From Benincasa hispida (lineage: Eukaryota > Streptophyta > Magnoliopsida > Cucurbitales > Cucurbitaceae): a stretch of DNA of 64,000 bases. Under the pieces are notes generated by a model. The model was not told where the DNA came from, did not search any database, and saw only the letters and a list, made by a program, of their open reading frames with translations. Below are positions 33,979 through 46,451 of the stretch, one piece after another; position 1 is the stretch's first letter, and each line of letters begins with the position of its first letter. The position numbers were made by a program, and so were the translations under genes. Where the stretch lies: assembly GCF_009727055.1 (NCBI RefSeq), contig NC_052357.1, forward strand, positions 81,460,345-81,524,344. The letters are read 5' to 3'.

Positions 33979-36900
33979 ATTTTGTTAGAAATGTGAGAGG
34001 CCATTTAAACCTAATTTGCATTTGAAGACTAAAATGATTATTTTAAAAATTCAATAAGAAAATACACATAATACTAAAAATTATTGGACTAAGAAGTTAA
34101 TTTTTCCTTTTATGTTCTAATATTTAAATAATTGGGTAAGGAGTACGAAGTATGTGTCCCATTTTAAAATAATAATGCCATCTAGTATACTCCATGTACG
34201 TACTCCATGGTTCTATAACACTCTTGATATATGATGAGACAATGAAATGTCAATCAAAATATAATCTTTTTTATTTTAATTTGAGAAGAAAACCAAATTG
34301 CTTCTGTAGGATGTGTCCAATCCAAAGCTGCATCTTACAGATGCCACATATAATATTTATGAAGTTAAAATAATAGACAATAATTGTGAAATTACTATTC
34401 AGTTTTGTTTTCTTCCTCCTTTAATTTAATAAACTTAAACATTACTAAAACAAAAAATAACAATTATGAATCTCCAACTTCATTTATCATTGAACAGAAC
34501 TTAAAAAAAAAAAAAAAAAAAAACCGACATATTTTGGATAAAAGTGAAAATTTAGAAGGTACTTTAAGTTGTTGGAGATGTTTCATTTCATTGTATGATT
34601 AGGTAGAGGACAATTTAATCTAACTTCCAAACTATGATTCCATGCAATGTTTAATATAGAAGAATTACAAGATATAATTTTAAATGATTAAAAGCATGTT
34701 TCAAAGTGATTTTGAAAATATTAAAAGTGATTTTAACTATTTTAGAATCATTCCTACGCATGTCAAAAATTTATTCTCCTAATTTTTTAAAAAAGAAAAT
34801 TCAACACCATCTACAATTCAAGCTCTCATAAATAGTGGAGATATTCAAATCTAATATGTTTTTAAGGATGGAACTATAGTGAGATTAGTAATAATTAAAG
34901 TAAATTAATTCAAGATTAGAACTATGATAATGGATAAATGAGTGATTAAAGAAAAAAAATATATAAAAATATAGCTGGTGGATAATGAAGGGGGCAGTTA
35001 ATGGGGTTGACCGTTATGTTGCCAAATATCAACAAAAAGAGTTGGTAGATGGTTAAAACATGTCCTACAAATATCAAACATGAAATTAAAGTCTTAATGT
35101 GTGGGTGTGACATAGAGATGCGACAGTAACAGCTCATTTCATATGATATATAATGAAAAAGGACGGTATGATTTGATTGCGAAAAGGCCTCTAACTCTTA
35201 AGGCCACAACCCCCAATCCCAATAATATAAATTACCACCCATTCAATTATTTTGTCGTAGATAAAAAAGTGAATATTTATTTAGTTAAATAAGGCCAACT
35301 CTGAATTGCCATAAAATCATAAATTTGTTTAGTTTAGAGATCAATCTATACAGCCGATCATAAATCCATAAAATCGTAATGCCTAAGTATGGAAACCGAC
35401 CTATAGGGACTACTATATATAAGTTTGTGAAGGTTAGGGTAAAAACTACGGTCAAGTATTTTACTTTTGCACATGCTTGGGTAACTAGTGAAATAGGTCC
35501 TACAATTCATAGCTTGATTAATGAACCGAGAAGTTAATGAGCAAATGACAATTACAAAACCTATTTCTATATAATTGATAGTGCTCATGACATTTGAGAT
35601 ATGTCGAAATACACCAAAAATTCTATAAATCATTACTAACTTGATTGTCGGAGTGTCGGTAGCCAAGCAACTACATCGATATGAGTGTTTCTTCTATTGT
35701 GTATATTGATTGTTCAATTTCTCTTGAAAATTACAAATTCACAATTGGTACTATATTTCGATATCAACATATTCATTTCTCATATACTCCCATGTCTAAT
35801 CAACTAGGAAATTTTTACTTCCCATCATATACACACACACCAGGATCAAAACATTCCACGTCATCCCATTACATCCCGTGGATCTAGCTCATGTATTTAA
35901 TAATAAGATCATGAAATGTCTATCAAACTATCCAAGTCTATAATTTAAATGGTAAGTTTGGTCGAGAATTTAAGATTGTGTCTATTATTTAGTTAGAGTG
36001 TACGAAATAATTCCCTAAAATAATTGAAATTAAGGTTGCGTCGGTTTGGTTATGTATTTTAGGAGAATTTTGACTTCATTTTGTCCACTTTTAACTTTGA
36101 ATCTAATAGACTTATATCAATAATTAACTTTGGATTTGTTTAATTTGGCTTTCTAAATGTATCTATAAACATATTTTTTTTATTTATAAACACTTATTTA
36201 AATACTTAAAAAATCATTCAAAATGTACCTTTTAAAACAAATTGAATTGATAGACAAAGTGAGCATAATTCAACTGTAAATATTACCATGTACTATCTTA
36301 CTTGAAGTTATGAATTCAAATTCCTTACATCTTGTTGCACACACATTTAAACAAAAGAGATTAATGATACACATTTATTAGAGACAAAATTGATAGTTGA
36401 AATATCTATTAAAATCTCTCTAAAATATAAAGACTAAATATACATAACTGTTTTTAAGTGAAAAAAAACTCATCAACAACACGATCAACTTGGGTATGTA
36501 TAGCTTTAAGGTCTAGAGATCAAACTCGTAGTTTGATAAAATTTACACAATTTGAATTTAATTAAATTATAGTTATTTTTTAATATGGGTTTCACCTTAA
36601 CTTTTATTGGTTCAATCCTATTTGTTATCATATTATTTATGGTGAAAATCACATGTTTTTGGCTTTTAAATTATACTTAGTTTGTGAAAAGAAAAATTAT
36701 TAAATTTATTAACCGTGATTCAAATGATTAAGATTTATATTCAGCCTAATATTTTAGAAATTTTAATTTTATGCAATTTTATGTCATTAAGAACTAAAAA
36801 TATATATATAGATCAATCAGTTGCTAGATTCCATTAAAATTAGTAGTATAATGGTAAAGTGGACGTGACTTGTATTATTGTCATTGTAGATGATCTTAAA

Positions 36901-38395
36901 TTATTAAAACATACCAGCAATATCTATCTTTTGATTTATTTTTCAAAACAAAACTTCAATTTTCACTATTTTATTGACTATCTAGACACGTTTTAGCATT
37001 ATTTTAAATATGAATCAAATTATTTATAAATATAACAAAATTTTATTTCATTATCTATTAGTGATAAATATTGATAGATGTTTATAGTGTTTATCAATGT
37101 CTAGACAGTGACATTTTGTTGAATTTAGAAATATTTTTAATAATTTTATTATTTAAAATAATTATTTTTATATACAAGTAATGATATCTCTAAAACTGTT
37201 ATTTCTTTACTTAAGTATACATTCATATTTTAATAAATAACAAACACGGATGGCATCATTATTTATTTATTTATTCGACCAATGTTTATATTGAGTTCCA
37301 AACATATTAAACTCAAAAGATTAGAAGTACACGTTTTTATGCTATGTTATTAATTTTAATCTCTTTTTCATAAAATATATATATTGAAACACACACAAAA
37401 CGAAACAAAAAAGAAAAAAGAAAAAAGAAAAAACTCACAGAACATCCCTGTATAATTTATTGTCTTAACTCTCATCCTCACTCATTTATTCATTAATATT
37501 TCTATCTTTTGTACAGCGAATTAAAAGTTTTCAAGTTAAATGGTAGTAAATATGTACAAATATTGACTTTTTTACCAATAATAAACTCAAAATTAATTAA
37601 TGACATAACGGTATAACGGTAATTCATGTATACTACAAAATTCATGAAATCTTTCGATTTTTTTAATGTAAAATTGTCAACACATCAATTATCAATTTTT
37701 GAATAATCATCGATTATTAATTGATTTAACTCCAACTTAACACTGAAGTAACTTAAATATAATTCACATCATCAATTTTTGTACCCATAGTATCACACCA
37801 AAAATGCACATGAATTATATTACAAATGATATGTCATTTATAATCGTTACCTGTTAGGATACATTTGTAATTAGCTACATTGTCATGTTTTTGTTTCTAT
37901 TAGGTTGTACAACTTATATTCCTCATGCTTATTCCTTCGTAATAAAGTGTGTGCAAGTTATTTAATCTCAAACTTCCATATATGTTAAATTATAATCCAT
38001 CTCTCTAATGATTTATATATTAGAAACTTTTAAATTTTAAAAACCAAATAAATAAAACCTAAAATTCCAGACCAAGTTTAATAGGCATTTAGTTTTTTAT
38101 TTTTTTTTTTGAAAATTAAATATATTTTCTCTAAATTTATTACAATCATTTTCATTTATCATAAATAAAAAAAATTTAAAATTTAAGCTGAATTCTAAGA
38201 AAAAAAATTTTTTAAAAATTATTATTACTTGTGTAAAAATATATGGATAGAAAGTAAATTATAAAGCAGAAAAATTAGACGTGAGATTAGTGTTTATAAA
38301 CTAAATTTTTTTAGACAGTTGCAAATATAGACATTAGATCCAAAGTATTAGCAGACTTAACATGATGTAAAAAAAAATTGTAGATATGGTCAAAT
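33979..38395. other. AT-rich intergenic DNA, no gene seen
   Basis: I see no credible coding sequence. There is a poly-A run at 34503-34522, and 35360-35890 is less AT-biased and may be an old repeat. At 37030-37130 lies a GATAAATATTGATAGATG-type short repeat related to the one at 38405. Confidence 0.6.
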
Positions 38396-38404
38396 TTAAG
38401 TAGT

Positions 38405-38520
38405 ATATCATTGATAGACCATATTATTAATAGGAGTCTATCAGTGATAGACCATATCACTGGTAAGAGTCTATCAACGATAGAAGTTATCGCTGATAGA
38501 CTTGTCTATATTTGCAATTT
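38405..38520. repeat. GATAGAC palindromic repeat
   Basis: TCATTGATAGACC, AGTCTATCAGTGATAGACC, AGTCTATCAACGATAG and CGCTGATAGACT follow each other: four short units, each able to pair with its neighbour. Related units occur at 37030-37130 and 58437-58550, so this is a dispersed family. Confidence 0.65.
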
Positions 38521-38756
38521 TTTTAAAATGATGTTATACACTTGATTATTATTCATAAAAATACTACAAATTGCAATTATCCTGGTTTTTTTAAAAACTA
38601 AAATGAAAAATCAAATGTTTACCAAGTCAGCTATAATAATTAAACTTGTATTCTCCTCATCATCCTTAACGAGGAGGCCGGACTATAATTTTTTTTTTTT
38701 TTGTCTTTGTGTCAGTTTGCATATAAAAAAAATTAGACTTGTAATTTAATAATAAT

Positions 38757-39060
38757 AATATTACGAAATCGACAATTAAATAACACAAAAAGGAACACAG
38801 AGATAGAGAAGATCGACACGTAGATATACGTGGTTCACTAACGGTGTGTTAGCTACGTCCACAGGCAGAGGGAAAACAATATTATTAAGGAGAATGTTTT
38901 CAGAAAATTACATCACAATAGCGCCTTTAGGGTTAGAGAGTTTATATAGTGCACTACTCTAAACCTTATGGTCATAATCATAAATAACTACAAATAAATA
39001 AATATGCTAGCGAGACCCCGTAGTTGGTTGTTCGAAGTGCTAACAAACAAATTCAAGGCA
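38757..39060. repeat. dispersed repeat with an ACGTGGTTC block, class unknown
   Basis: The stretch contains ATATACGTGGTTCACTAACG followed by GTGTTAGCTACGTCCACAGG, which I recall as a common eudicot interspersed repeat, and then a TATATAGTGCACTACTCTAA region. No ends or coding frame could be defined. Confidence 0.35.
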
Positions 39061-39131
39061 TTCCAACAAATAATAATAAAAATAATAGCAATTTTAAAGG
39101 TTATTTTCAAATATAGAAAAATGAACTATCT

Positions 39132-39196
39132 TATTTATAAATATAATAAAATATCACTATTTATTAGATGGTGATATTTTATTATATTTATAAATA
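39132..39196. repeat. perfect 26-bp inverted repeat with a 13-base loop
   Basis: The arm 39132-39157 (TATTTATAAATATAATAAAA then TATCAC) pairs perfectly with 39171-39196. The surrounding TTTGCAAATAT-like flanks are AT-rich. It could be a small fold-back element or a hairpin in a transcript. Confidence 0.85.
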
Positions 39197-39539
39197 TTTT
39201 CAATATTTTTTTATATTTAGAACAATTACCTCAATTTTAAATAAGTATAATGATTAGTGGTAAATTATACATCACATTTTTCTTACCTAGTAAAAAAAAA
39301 AAATACCTATCACATAGTATATTTTTATTGGTGTAGACTGTAGTATGAGCTGCACAAAAAAAAAGGAAATAGCGATGAGAATAGAGGGAATTGGGAAATG
39401 GGAAAAAAAAAAAAGAACACCTGGGGAGGGAGCGTAATGAGCAGTAGTAGAGAAGGATTGTATGAATAAATAGTACATGGGGAAGATGCGAGAGGAGCTG
39501 CACACGCACTGCAGTCTGCACAGTACAATACACAGACTT

Positions 39540-39900
39540 ACACAGTGAATGAAATATGAATCATCCGTTTTTATATATTTAAAATAAGAAAGGAAAAGAG
39601 AAGAATGGAGTATGGAGTGTTAGTCTCAGTCTGTGAGCATTTTCCCAAGCTGCAGCTGGCCGTGTGTGTTGGGGTTGGTCTTGTCTTATCTCGAGAACCC
39701 TAATGGCACTGCCAGGCCCCGTTTACACCGCGGGGGTCTCGGGGGGATGACGACTGTCAGTTTCAGTTCAGTTTTTCACTTTTAAGCCCCCACACCCCAT
39801 TCCCTTTTAATTACCTTTGTTTCTCTTCTTCCATCTCCTCATCTTCCCCCAACCACTTATTCTTCTTCACTATATATATATATATATTTAAAAAAAAAAC
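39540..39900. other. GC-richer low-copy-looking island, no gene recognised
   Basis: The sequence from about 39640 to 39770 (GCTGCAGCTGGCCGTGTGTG, then CCGCGGGGGTCTCGGGGGG) stands out from AT-rich surroundings. It is followed by a pyrimidine-rich stretch and a TATATA run at 39872-39888. The only short frame from an ATG has 15 codons. It could be a remnant promoter or a non-coding exon; I cannot name it. Confidence 0.35.
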
Positions 39901-40137
39901 CCTTTCCCTAATCTAAGGGACATAATGTCACTAATGAGAATACTATAATATAAATAATAAATATATTAACTTTGTTTAAAAAGTATAAATTCTTTATTTA
40001 TTAATTTTATTGAGAGTTGTCCAATATAAAACCTAAAATCCACAAGCAAACATAAGCCCATTGATTACTCGAAAAGGGCATAGGGGAGCACTTATCCCAA
40101 TAGGAAAATGTCGGTGACTCGAGGTTTGGGTTGACTA

Positions 40138-42003
40138 TGTTGGACTTAGGAAACATGCAACGGAAGAAAAGCATGATCATTAAACATTCCAATTCATTAA
40201 TTTTAGCTTTAAATTCAGCATGCTCATGAACTAAAAAGAGAGTTTTAACACTACCTTTGAAGTATCTCTTTAATCACAAATTTCAGCTGCAATCCTTTTT
40301 TTTTTTTTTTTTTTTATGTAAACCACCACAAAATCTTCCTTACTATTCTCTTATGCCTTAGATTGAGTTGTATGACTCAAAATAAGTTTGAATTAGGAAA
40401 ATGAAGGGCAAAGGTTTTATGGTTTTCAGCAAATGAAGACTTTCTTCAAATAGATTTTTCAACAAAAATCTCTTTAATGCATGTCTGATTTTCGCTCCAA
40501 TTTGGTTTATTTATTGCATGATTTTCATGTAAATGGAAATCCTGCATGAATTACACCTCCTACTTGATGGAATTAGGTGGGTTTTGATGACTAAGATGCT
40601 TAGGAACTCTTAGTGAAAATATCCCACATTGTGGGTTTTCCAAATTCTAAATTTCTTTATTTTTGAAATTTTGAAAAAAATTTCAAAAATTATAATTCAA
40701 TTTCAGGTTTTATTTTAACAATAAAAACTGAAATTATATTCATTTTACAAAAATTAATTCGAAATTATTTTTTTTAATAAGATTAATAATTAATAATTAA
40801 TTAAATAATTTAGTTGATTCAATTAATTTAATATCAAGTATTAAATTAATTTAACACCAATTCCACCTCCATCAATCATTATTCATGATTTTAATATTTA
40901 AATCATATTCAAATATTAATTGATTCTCCAATTTCGTTTAATCTCAAAATTAAATGCATAATTATATGACATATAATTACTAATTCTCTTAATTCTAATT
41001 CAAACGATTCAAATCAACTTTTCACACTACTCTAAGTCTAATTCGTTTGCGAGCTAGGGGACCTAGTGAACCTACAGATCATGGGCTATAACGATATGAG
41101 ATTAATTGACTAAACTTTTTACATCAAATTAATCCTCATTCGTTAACTACTGGGTCACTCCACTAAAGCCAAGAGTTATTTGTAATAACGGTTGGGTCAA
41201 AAGGCTATTTTACCCCTGAGATTTCCTCTTGTTCCTTAAGTCCTACTGATCATCTAATGAACAATTAATTTGTGATCTGATAATCAAACCGAGTCCTCTC
41301 GGACCAATGAGAGGGTGGGGTCCCTTCTTCAAGACCCGTAGTCAGTACTTAAGGGAGCAATCTCTCTACTATCTCTGAAAGTGGGTAGGAGTGAATTCCA
41401 TCTTGTACCCTATGTTCCCAGCTATCTACCCGATCTTATCCTTGAAATGGGAGGCTTATTGAGTCGGTGTTGTTAAGCCAACTCTCACTTATGCAAATTT
41501 AAGGATAATCCTGAATAAATATGAGTTCATATTTAGCTCAGGATTAAGGTTAAGTTACATAGGTCATCATTTTGAAATATTCAGTCTTAAACAGTAAACA
41601 ACATTATAAAGTAAGAGTGAATTATTTCTTTATTCGATCTTTCATAAACTCATTGTATAGGATGTCCCCACTCCTCATGTCACTACATGTACGAATCATG
41701 ATCACTTCATCTGTAGCACTTTATAACTCATTGTAACAACTACAGAGTGAGCCGCATCCGATAGTGTTACCAAAATAAGGCACCCAACCTTATTCATATA
41801 CTATAGATAATTTAGACTATTTACTTGAACATGATCTACTTTTATGTCTCCACATAAAGTTTAAGTACTCATGTAATTGTCATGGATCTTTTAATTTATT
41901 GGATTTATTTATAAAACGAAATAAACAATTCATATATTCAATACAACTTTATTGAATCAAACTTCAATAAAAAACCACGAGTTTAAGGACACAAAACCCA
42001 ATA
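40138..42003 (-). mobile_element. solo LTR, LTR-3 family
   Basis: It is 1866 bp, from TGTTGGACTTAGG (the 3' end on the - strand) to AAAACCCAATA, where the outer CA has become TA. It is flanked by the identical 5-bp duplication GACTA (40133-40137 and 42004-42008). No internal region or partner LTR is present. A poly-T run lies at 40297-40315. Confidence 0.92.
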
Positions 42004-42008
42004 GACTA

Positions 42009-44930
42009 GTCAAACCAATAAAACATATTTCAATCGAGAAATAACTGAGTTGGGTCTGAAATGGCACCCTGCAACCTCAAGCACTAAAAATGTCCCTGAC
42101 ACTATTACCTTCACATGTAACTGTAGACATATGTCAAATGACTAACTTGTAAATAGTTCAATTCGAACATCCCAAATGAGAGAGTAAGTAATCTCCAAAT
42201 GAGAGACATGACTTTACTTTTTTGTGTTTTTATAGCCGAATTAGTCACTTCTTATACTAACTTGAGCATTTGGTGCCAACAAAATTTAAATAATTTCTTT
42301 GAGTTTTTTGTGTTTATAGATTTTTTCATAAATATATTGATGTTGATATTTTATTAATATTTTTGTAAAATTTAGATATCGATATTTTAAACCTTGGACA
42401 TAATTTAAAGAGCATTGCATGTCTCATATTTTTTCTGGAAACAGAACATACAATGACACAATCGACAAATACACAACCAACTACTCTCACAACTTTTCAT
42501 CCAAAATGAAGGGAGAAACATATTTGGAAAAATATATATGTTTTCAGATTAAAGTATAACCGTGAAAAGACGTAAAAGTTGAAACATAGTTGGTAGTTAT
42601 CTTATATGAGTGTTTTTTTTCCTTTAAATGTCGCAAAGAGATATCAAGGAAATTTTTTTTAGTACAAGAATTGCAAGGTGTAGGATTAAATCTCACCTCT
42701 TAGATCAAAGCGTGTGTCACTGGGTCAAACTCACTCTAACAGATATTAAGAAAATTGTACATCTTTAAATAATATTTTGTATGTTCAACCTTTTTAAAAA
42801 TTCACAAATCTACTATATATAAAATAAATAATTTAGGATCTTATTATTCATAAAATTAAATTTTTAATATAAATAATCAAATAACTTTTAAAAATCTTAA
42901 ATATGCCAATAAGTGATCAAACATAACATTAAAAGTTGACATACTTATCGATGTAGAAACTGGGGGTGAACCATTGTACTTGATGATTAATTTTGGTTAA
43001 GCAGCAGAGAAAACACACAAAAAGTAAAGAGAGTAATTGAGTTGAGAATTGAATGGATGGAAAAATTGAGTATGTCAAAATGTTCGTATGATTTTAATTG
43101 CTGTTTCAGAGCATTTAGTCGGCGATCAGGGAGCCGCCGCCGCCGGAGGAAAGTATGCTCACGTGGCCCTTAAGAAATTATTTCAAAATCTTGGTGATGC
43201 AAAGTATCGCCATGTTATTGCTACATTTATACATAGGCCAAAAAATATATCATATAATTATGATTTGACTCGTGTGGTTAATTCATTCTAATTAATTAGG
43301 ATGTTTAAGTTTCTCCAAACGGATTCAAGAAAGAAAGAAATTAATTCTAAACATATAACTTTGATTTTTAATTGTTTTCAATTCGAAATACATTGAGTGC
43401 ATTTTAGTGCATATAATTGAGTTGCAAAACTTGTATGTAGAATTATAGAATTGAGTTGGAAAAACTTGTATGTAGAATTAATAAATTTGTGTTTGGAATG
43501 TAGATTAGAGTTGAGTTGAATTATAAAAATTATATTTGAGGTGTAGAGTTGAGTTTATTACTTTTAATTGTTGTGATTTTTTTCTTGATTTTAGAGTTTT
43601 CCAATTAAATTCTTGTCTTTGTTTTTTTTCATTTTTTATGCTTATTTTTACCGTGTAAATGAGAAGTTTTTCTATTGGAAAAAAAAGGAAAAAAAAAATC
43701 AAACTCAATAATAAAATGGCCAAACCAAATACATCATACTCAAAAGAAACATCTAACATGACAAACATGTTAGTTGTAAAAAGGATGAAAGTTCTCATTT
43801 TTGTACATATATTTTGTAACATTTCATATCTTCATGTCCTTTGGATGCAAAGTTCCCAAACCCCATGTTTTGTTGTTGTTGGCTTTTATTTTTAAAGTAA
43901 GATGCCTTTTCTCTTTTAGGTTTATACAAGATAAATACTTTCCGGGCAAAATTTACATTAAAGAGAGAGCAATATGAAGAAAAAAAAATATGAGTGATGG
44001 TAATGATGGAAATGACATTTCAAAGTACCATGCTTATTCCTTATATCATTACAAGTCTCCCATTGTTTGCAGTTTTGATGAATTAGTATGTAATATAATG
44101 TAATTCAAAATCTACATTTGGTTGAATATTTTGGGCTGATTTGTAATACCAAACTCATTCCATTTTCATAGTTTTCAACTCAATCTTCTTTCCCACTGTT
44201 TTCACGCTTCAACCCTCGATTCCTCACTCATTTCAATACTCTTATGATTCTCAGTAATCCTAATTACATTTCAGCCTTCCAAACAATTTCTTAGAGCTCT
44301 GGTATTCAGTCTTTAAATTATGGGACTTTCATTTAGTGAGATATTGAATTATAAGTATATAACTAAGTTGATCATAACTCATGACTTAAGTTTTGAATTA
44401 CTTGTTAGTTTAAAATGGTATCGGAGTTGTGTCTGAGCCCGAATACCATTATTTGCTCCACCAATCAATATTCATTTCTATTTATTGAGCATTTTACAAA
44501 TTTTTAAACCCATAAGTGAGAAAAAGTGTTCTAACATTGATATAATTGAATTTATCTTATCTTGTTAGCTTAAGCTTTTTAACATGGTATCAAACTTGAA
44601 ATTCCATTTCCTATTTAGGTATTGATTTTCACTTGTTAGGTCTTATATAAACTTTCAAGCTACGATTTAATTTGCTGGTCAAAATTCAACAGAAGCAATT
44701 GTAAATCTCGAATCGTTCAACTAATATTGAATCATTAATCATCTTTCTTTCCTTGTTACTCGGATCTCGTCCGCGTTGGATGAAGTTGCGATCCCTTATG
44801 AGCTTAATATTCAACCTACTTCTCTTGGTCTAGTTTCGTCTCTAAGCTGACATGGGGAAAAGATCCTTGCACTAATATGGTGTTGAGCCTATCATGCTTT
44901 GATACCTAAGCTAGTACATATGATGGATAG
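42009..44930. other. AT-rich intergenic DNA
   Basis: No gene is supported apart from a short exon-like open stretch at 43111-43291. The part 44330-44900 has scattered motifs such as TAACATGGTATCAAACTTG that resemble degraded copia leader sequence, without any coding part. Confidence 0.5.
43111..43291 (+). pseudogene. exon-like open stretch of unknown identity
   Basis: A GC-richer segment with a GCC-triplet run encodes EHLVGDQGAAAAGGKYAHVA and continues KKLFQNLGDAKYRHV before running into AT-rich sequence. It is directly preceded by TTGCTGTTTCAG, which looks like a 3' splice site. Codon use differs from the surroundings. I do not recognise the protein. It may be a captured or decayed exon of a cellular gene, or chance. 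Confidence 0.3.
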
Positions 44931-44934
44931 TCTA

Positions 44935-45250
44935 GGCCCCGTTTGATAACCATTTGATTTTTTATTTTTGTATTTGAAAATTAAGCCTATGGACATTGCT
45001 TTCACCTCCAAATTTCTTTCTTTATAATCTACTTTTTTCCAACAATTAAAAAAACCAAGCTAAAATTTGAAAACTAAAAAAACTAACTTTTAAAAACTTG
45101 TTTTTCTTTTTTTCTTTTTTTGAATTTGGCTAAGAATTCAACCATTGTACTTAAGAAAGATGCAAATTATTGTAAGAAATTGAGAGGAAATAAGCTTAAT
45201 TTTCAAAAACCGAAAACAAAATACAAAATAGTTACCAAATAGAGCATTTG
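44935..45250. mobile_element. MITE-like element
   Basis: The left end GGCCCCGTTTGATAACCATT matches, in reverse, the right end ATAGTTACCAAATAGAGC with a few changes. The pairing continues inward through TTTTTATTTTTGTATTTG-like sequence for about 40 bases. The 316-bp interior is non-coding. No clear target duplication was found. Confidence 0.5.
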
Positions 45251-45329
45251 TTAAGCACACAAGAAGTAAAGTCAGGGCTCTCATTTGGAGATTATCTCTC
45301 TCTCCTATTTTGAGTCGTCGAGTAAACCT

Positions 45330-46400
45330 CTAAACTTGTTTTACTAGCTAATTATGTTTAAGTCCTCTTAGTTATGTAATTAAGCTTTTATAAGCATGTA
45401 GTTATAATGTTTGTATTATGTGAAGCATGTGGGAAGCTCAATGTATGTGTATGTATGATTTAATGAGGGAAAAAATTCTAAGTATTAAGAAGTCATGCTC
45501 TTGAGTACTTAGAGGACAGAAAAATATGTTAAGTGTGGAATTTCAAGCTCTCGAGTGAAGTAGAGAGCAAATAACACTTAGAGGAAAGTAGAAGATTTTA
45601 TGCGTTGGAGCTATGACACGCTATGTGGTCAGTTTTGTTGAATTATGCGGCCAGAAGTCCAAACAGGGAACATTATGACTAAGTATAACTATGTGGTATG
45701 TGGAAGGTCATGGAAGAGGTAAGATCACTCTTGAGTGAGGAGGAAGGGCCAAGGTTAGTATAGGAAAAGTATGCGACCAACCTCATATGTAAATAGTAAG
45801 GGCTAAATTGGCAAACGAGGTGGTTGTGGACCGATGCATTGAAGGTGTCCTTCAGAAGGTGTGACATTGAGTAGGAATATGCGATGACCAGGAAAAAGCT
45901 TAAGTGGCCATAAGTCATGAGACAGAGTTAAACTGGAGAGTTTGGGTTAACTAATTAATAAATGGGCTACATGGCAACCTTAGAAACGTTGGATTGAGGA
46001 TTAACATGCCAGGTGACATTTAATTAAGATAAGCCTACATGAAAGTCCAAGTATAAATAGGCCTTGCGAAGAAGAGAATTGTTTTGCCAAATATTTTCCT
46101 ACACTTAGAGGAAGTGTTATTGCCATCTGAAAGCTTGGAAGGAAATAAAGAAATTCTTGACAAGCTCAAGAGATTAAGGGGATTTTCGACCTATTCAGAA
46201 GAACATAATGCTCAAATTCTAAGGTAAGAGAGTTAAAATGTTTAAGGGCAAATTCACTAAAAGGAATCTAGTTAGTTAAAGGCTGGAACTAGAGTTATGG
46301 AATCTGGAAGATTAAATTTGAAATGATATTATGGATGAATAAGCAGGAAGTTACGTCTGAAGAATAAGCAAGTAACTGACCAGCTGATGATATGCATTGA
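45330..46400 (+). mobile_element. gypsy-type LTR, fragment 1
   Basis: A long non-coding stretch with a TATA box (TATAAATAGG near 46052) is followed by sequence resembling the second copy at 53820-54180 (TATAAATAGAGG, then TCTAATTTTGAGTTTTGATG and GAATAAGTAGGTAG-like blocks). No gag or pol is present. The left edge is uncertain; the right edge is cut near 46400-46451 by the LTR of element F. Assignment to Ty3/gypsy rests on remembered LTR style. Confidence 0.5.
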
Positions 46401-46451
46401 TGCATGTGAACATTGACACAGTATTCATAATCGAGACGCATGGGTACGTCG

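Noticed and set aside
39237..39533. Hydrophobic open frames on the - strand
   Set aside because: Poly-A/T runs give Phe-rich translations in three overlapping frames. No start context or homologous motif is seen.
39640..39790. A microRNA precursor
   Set aside because: No long near-complementary arms were found in the GC-rich island.
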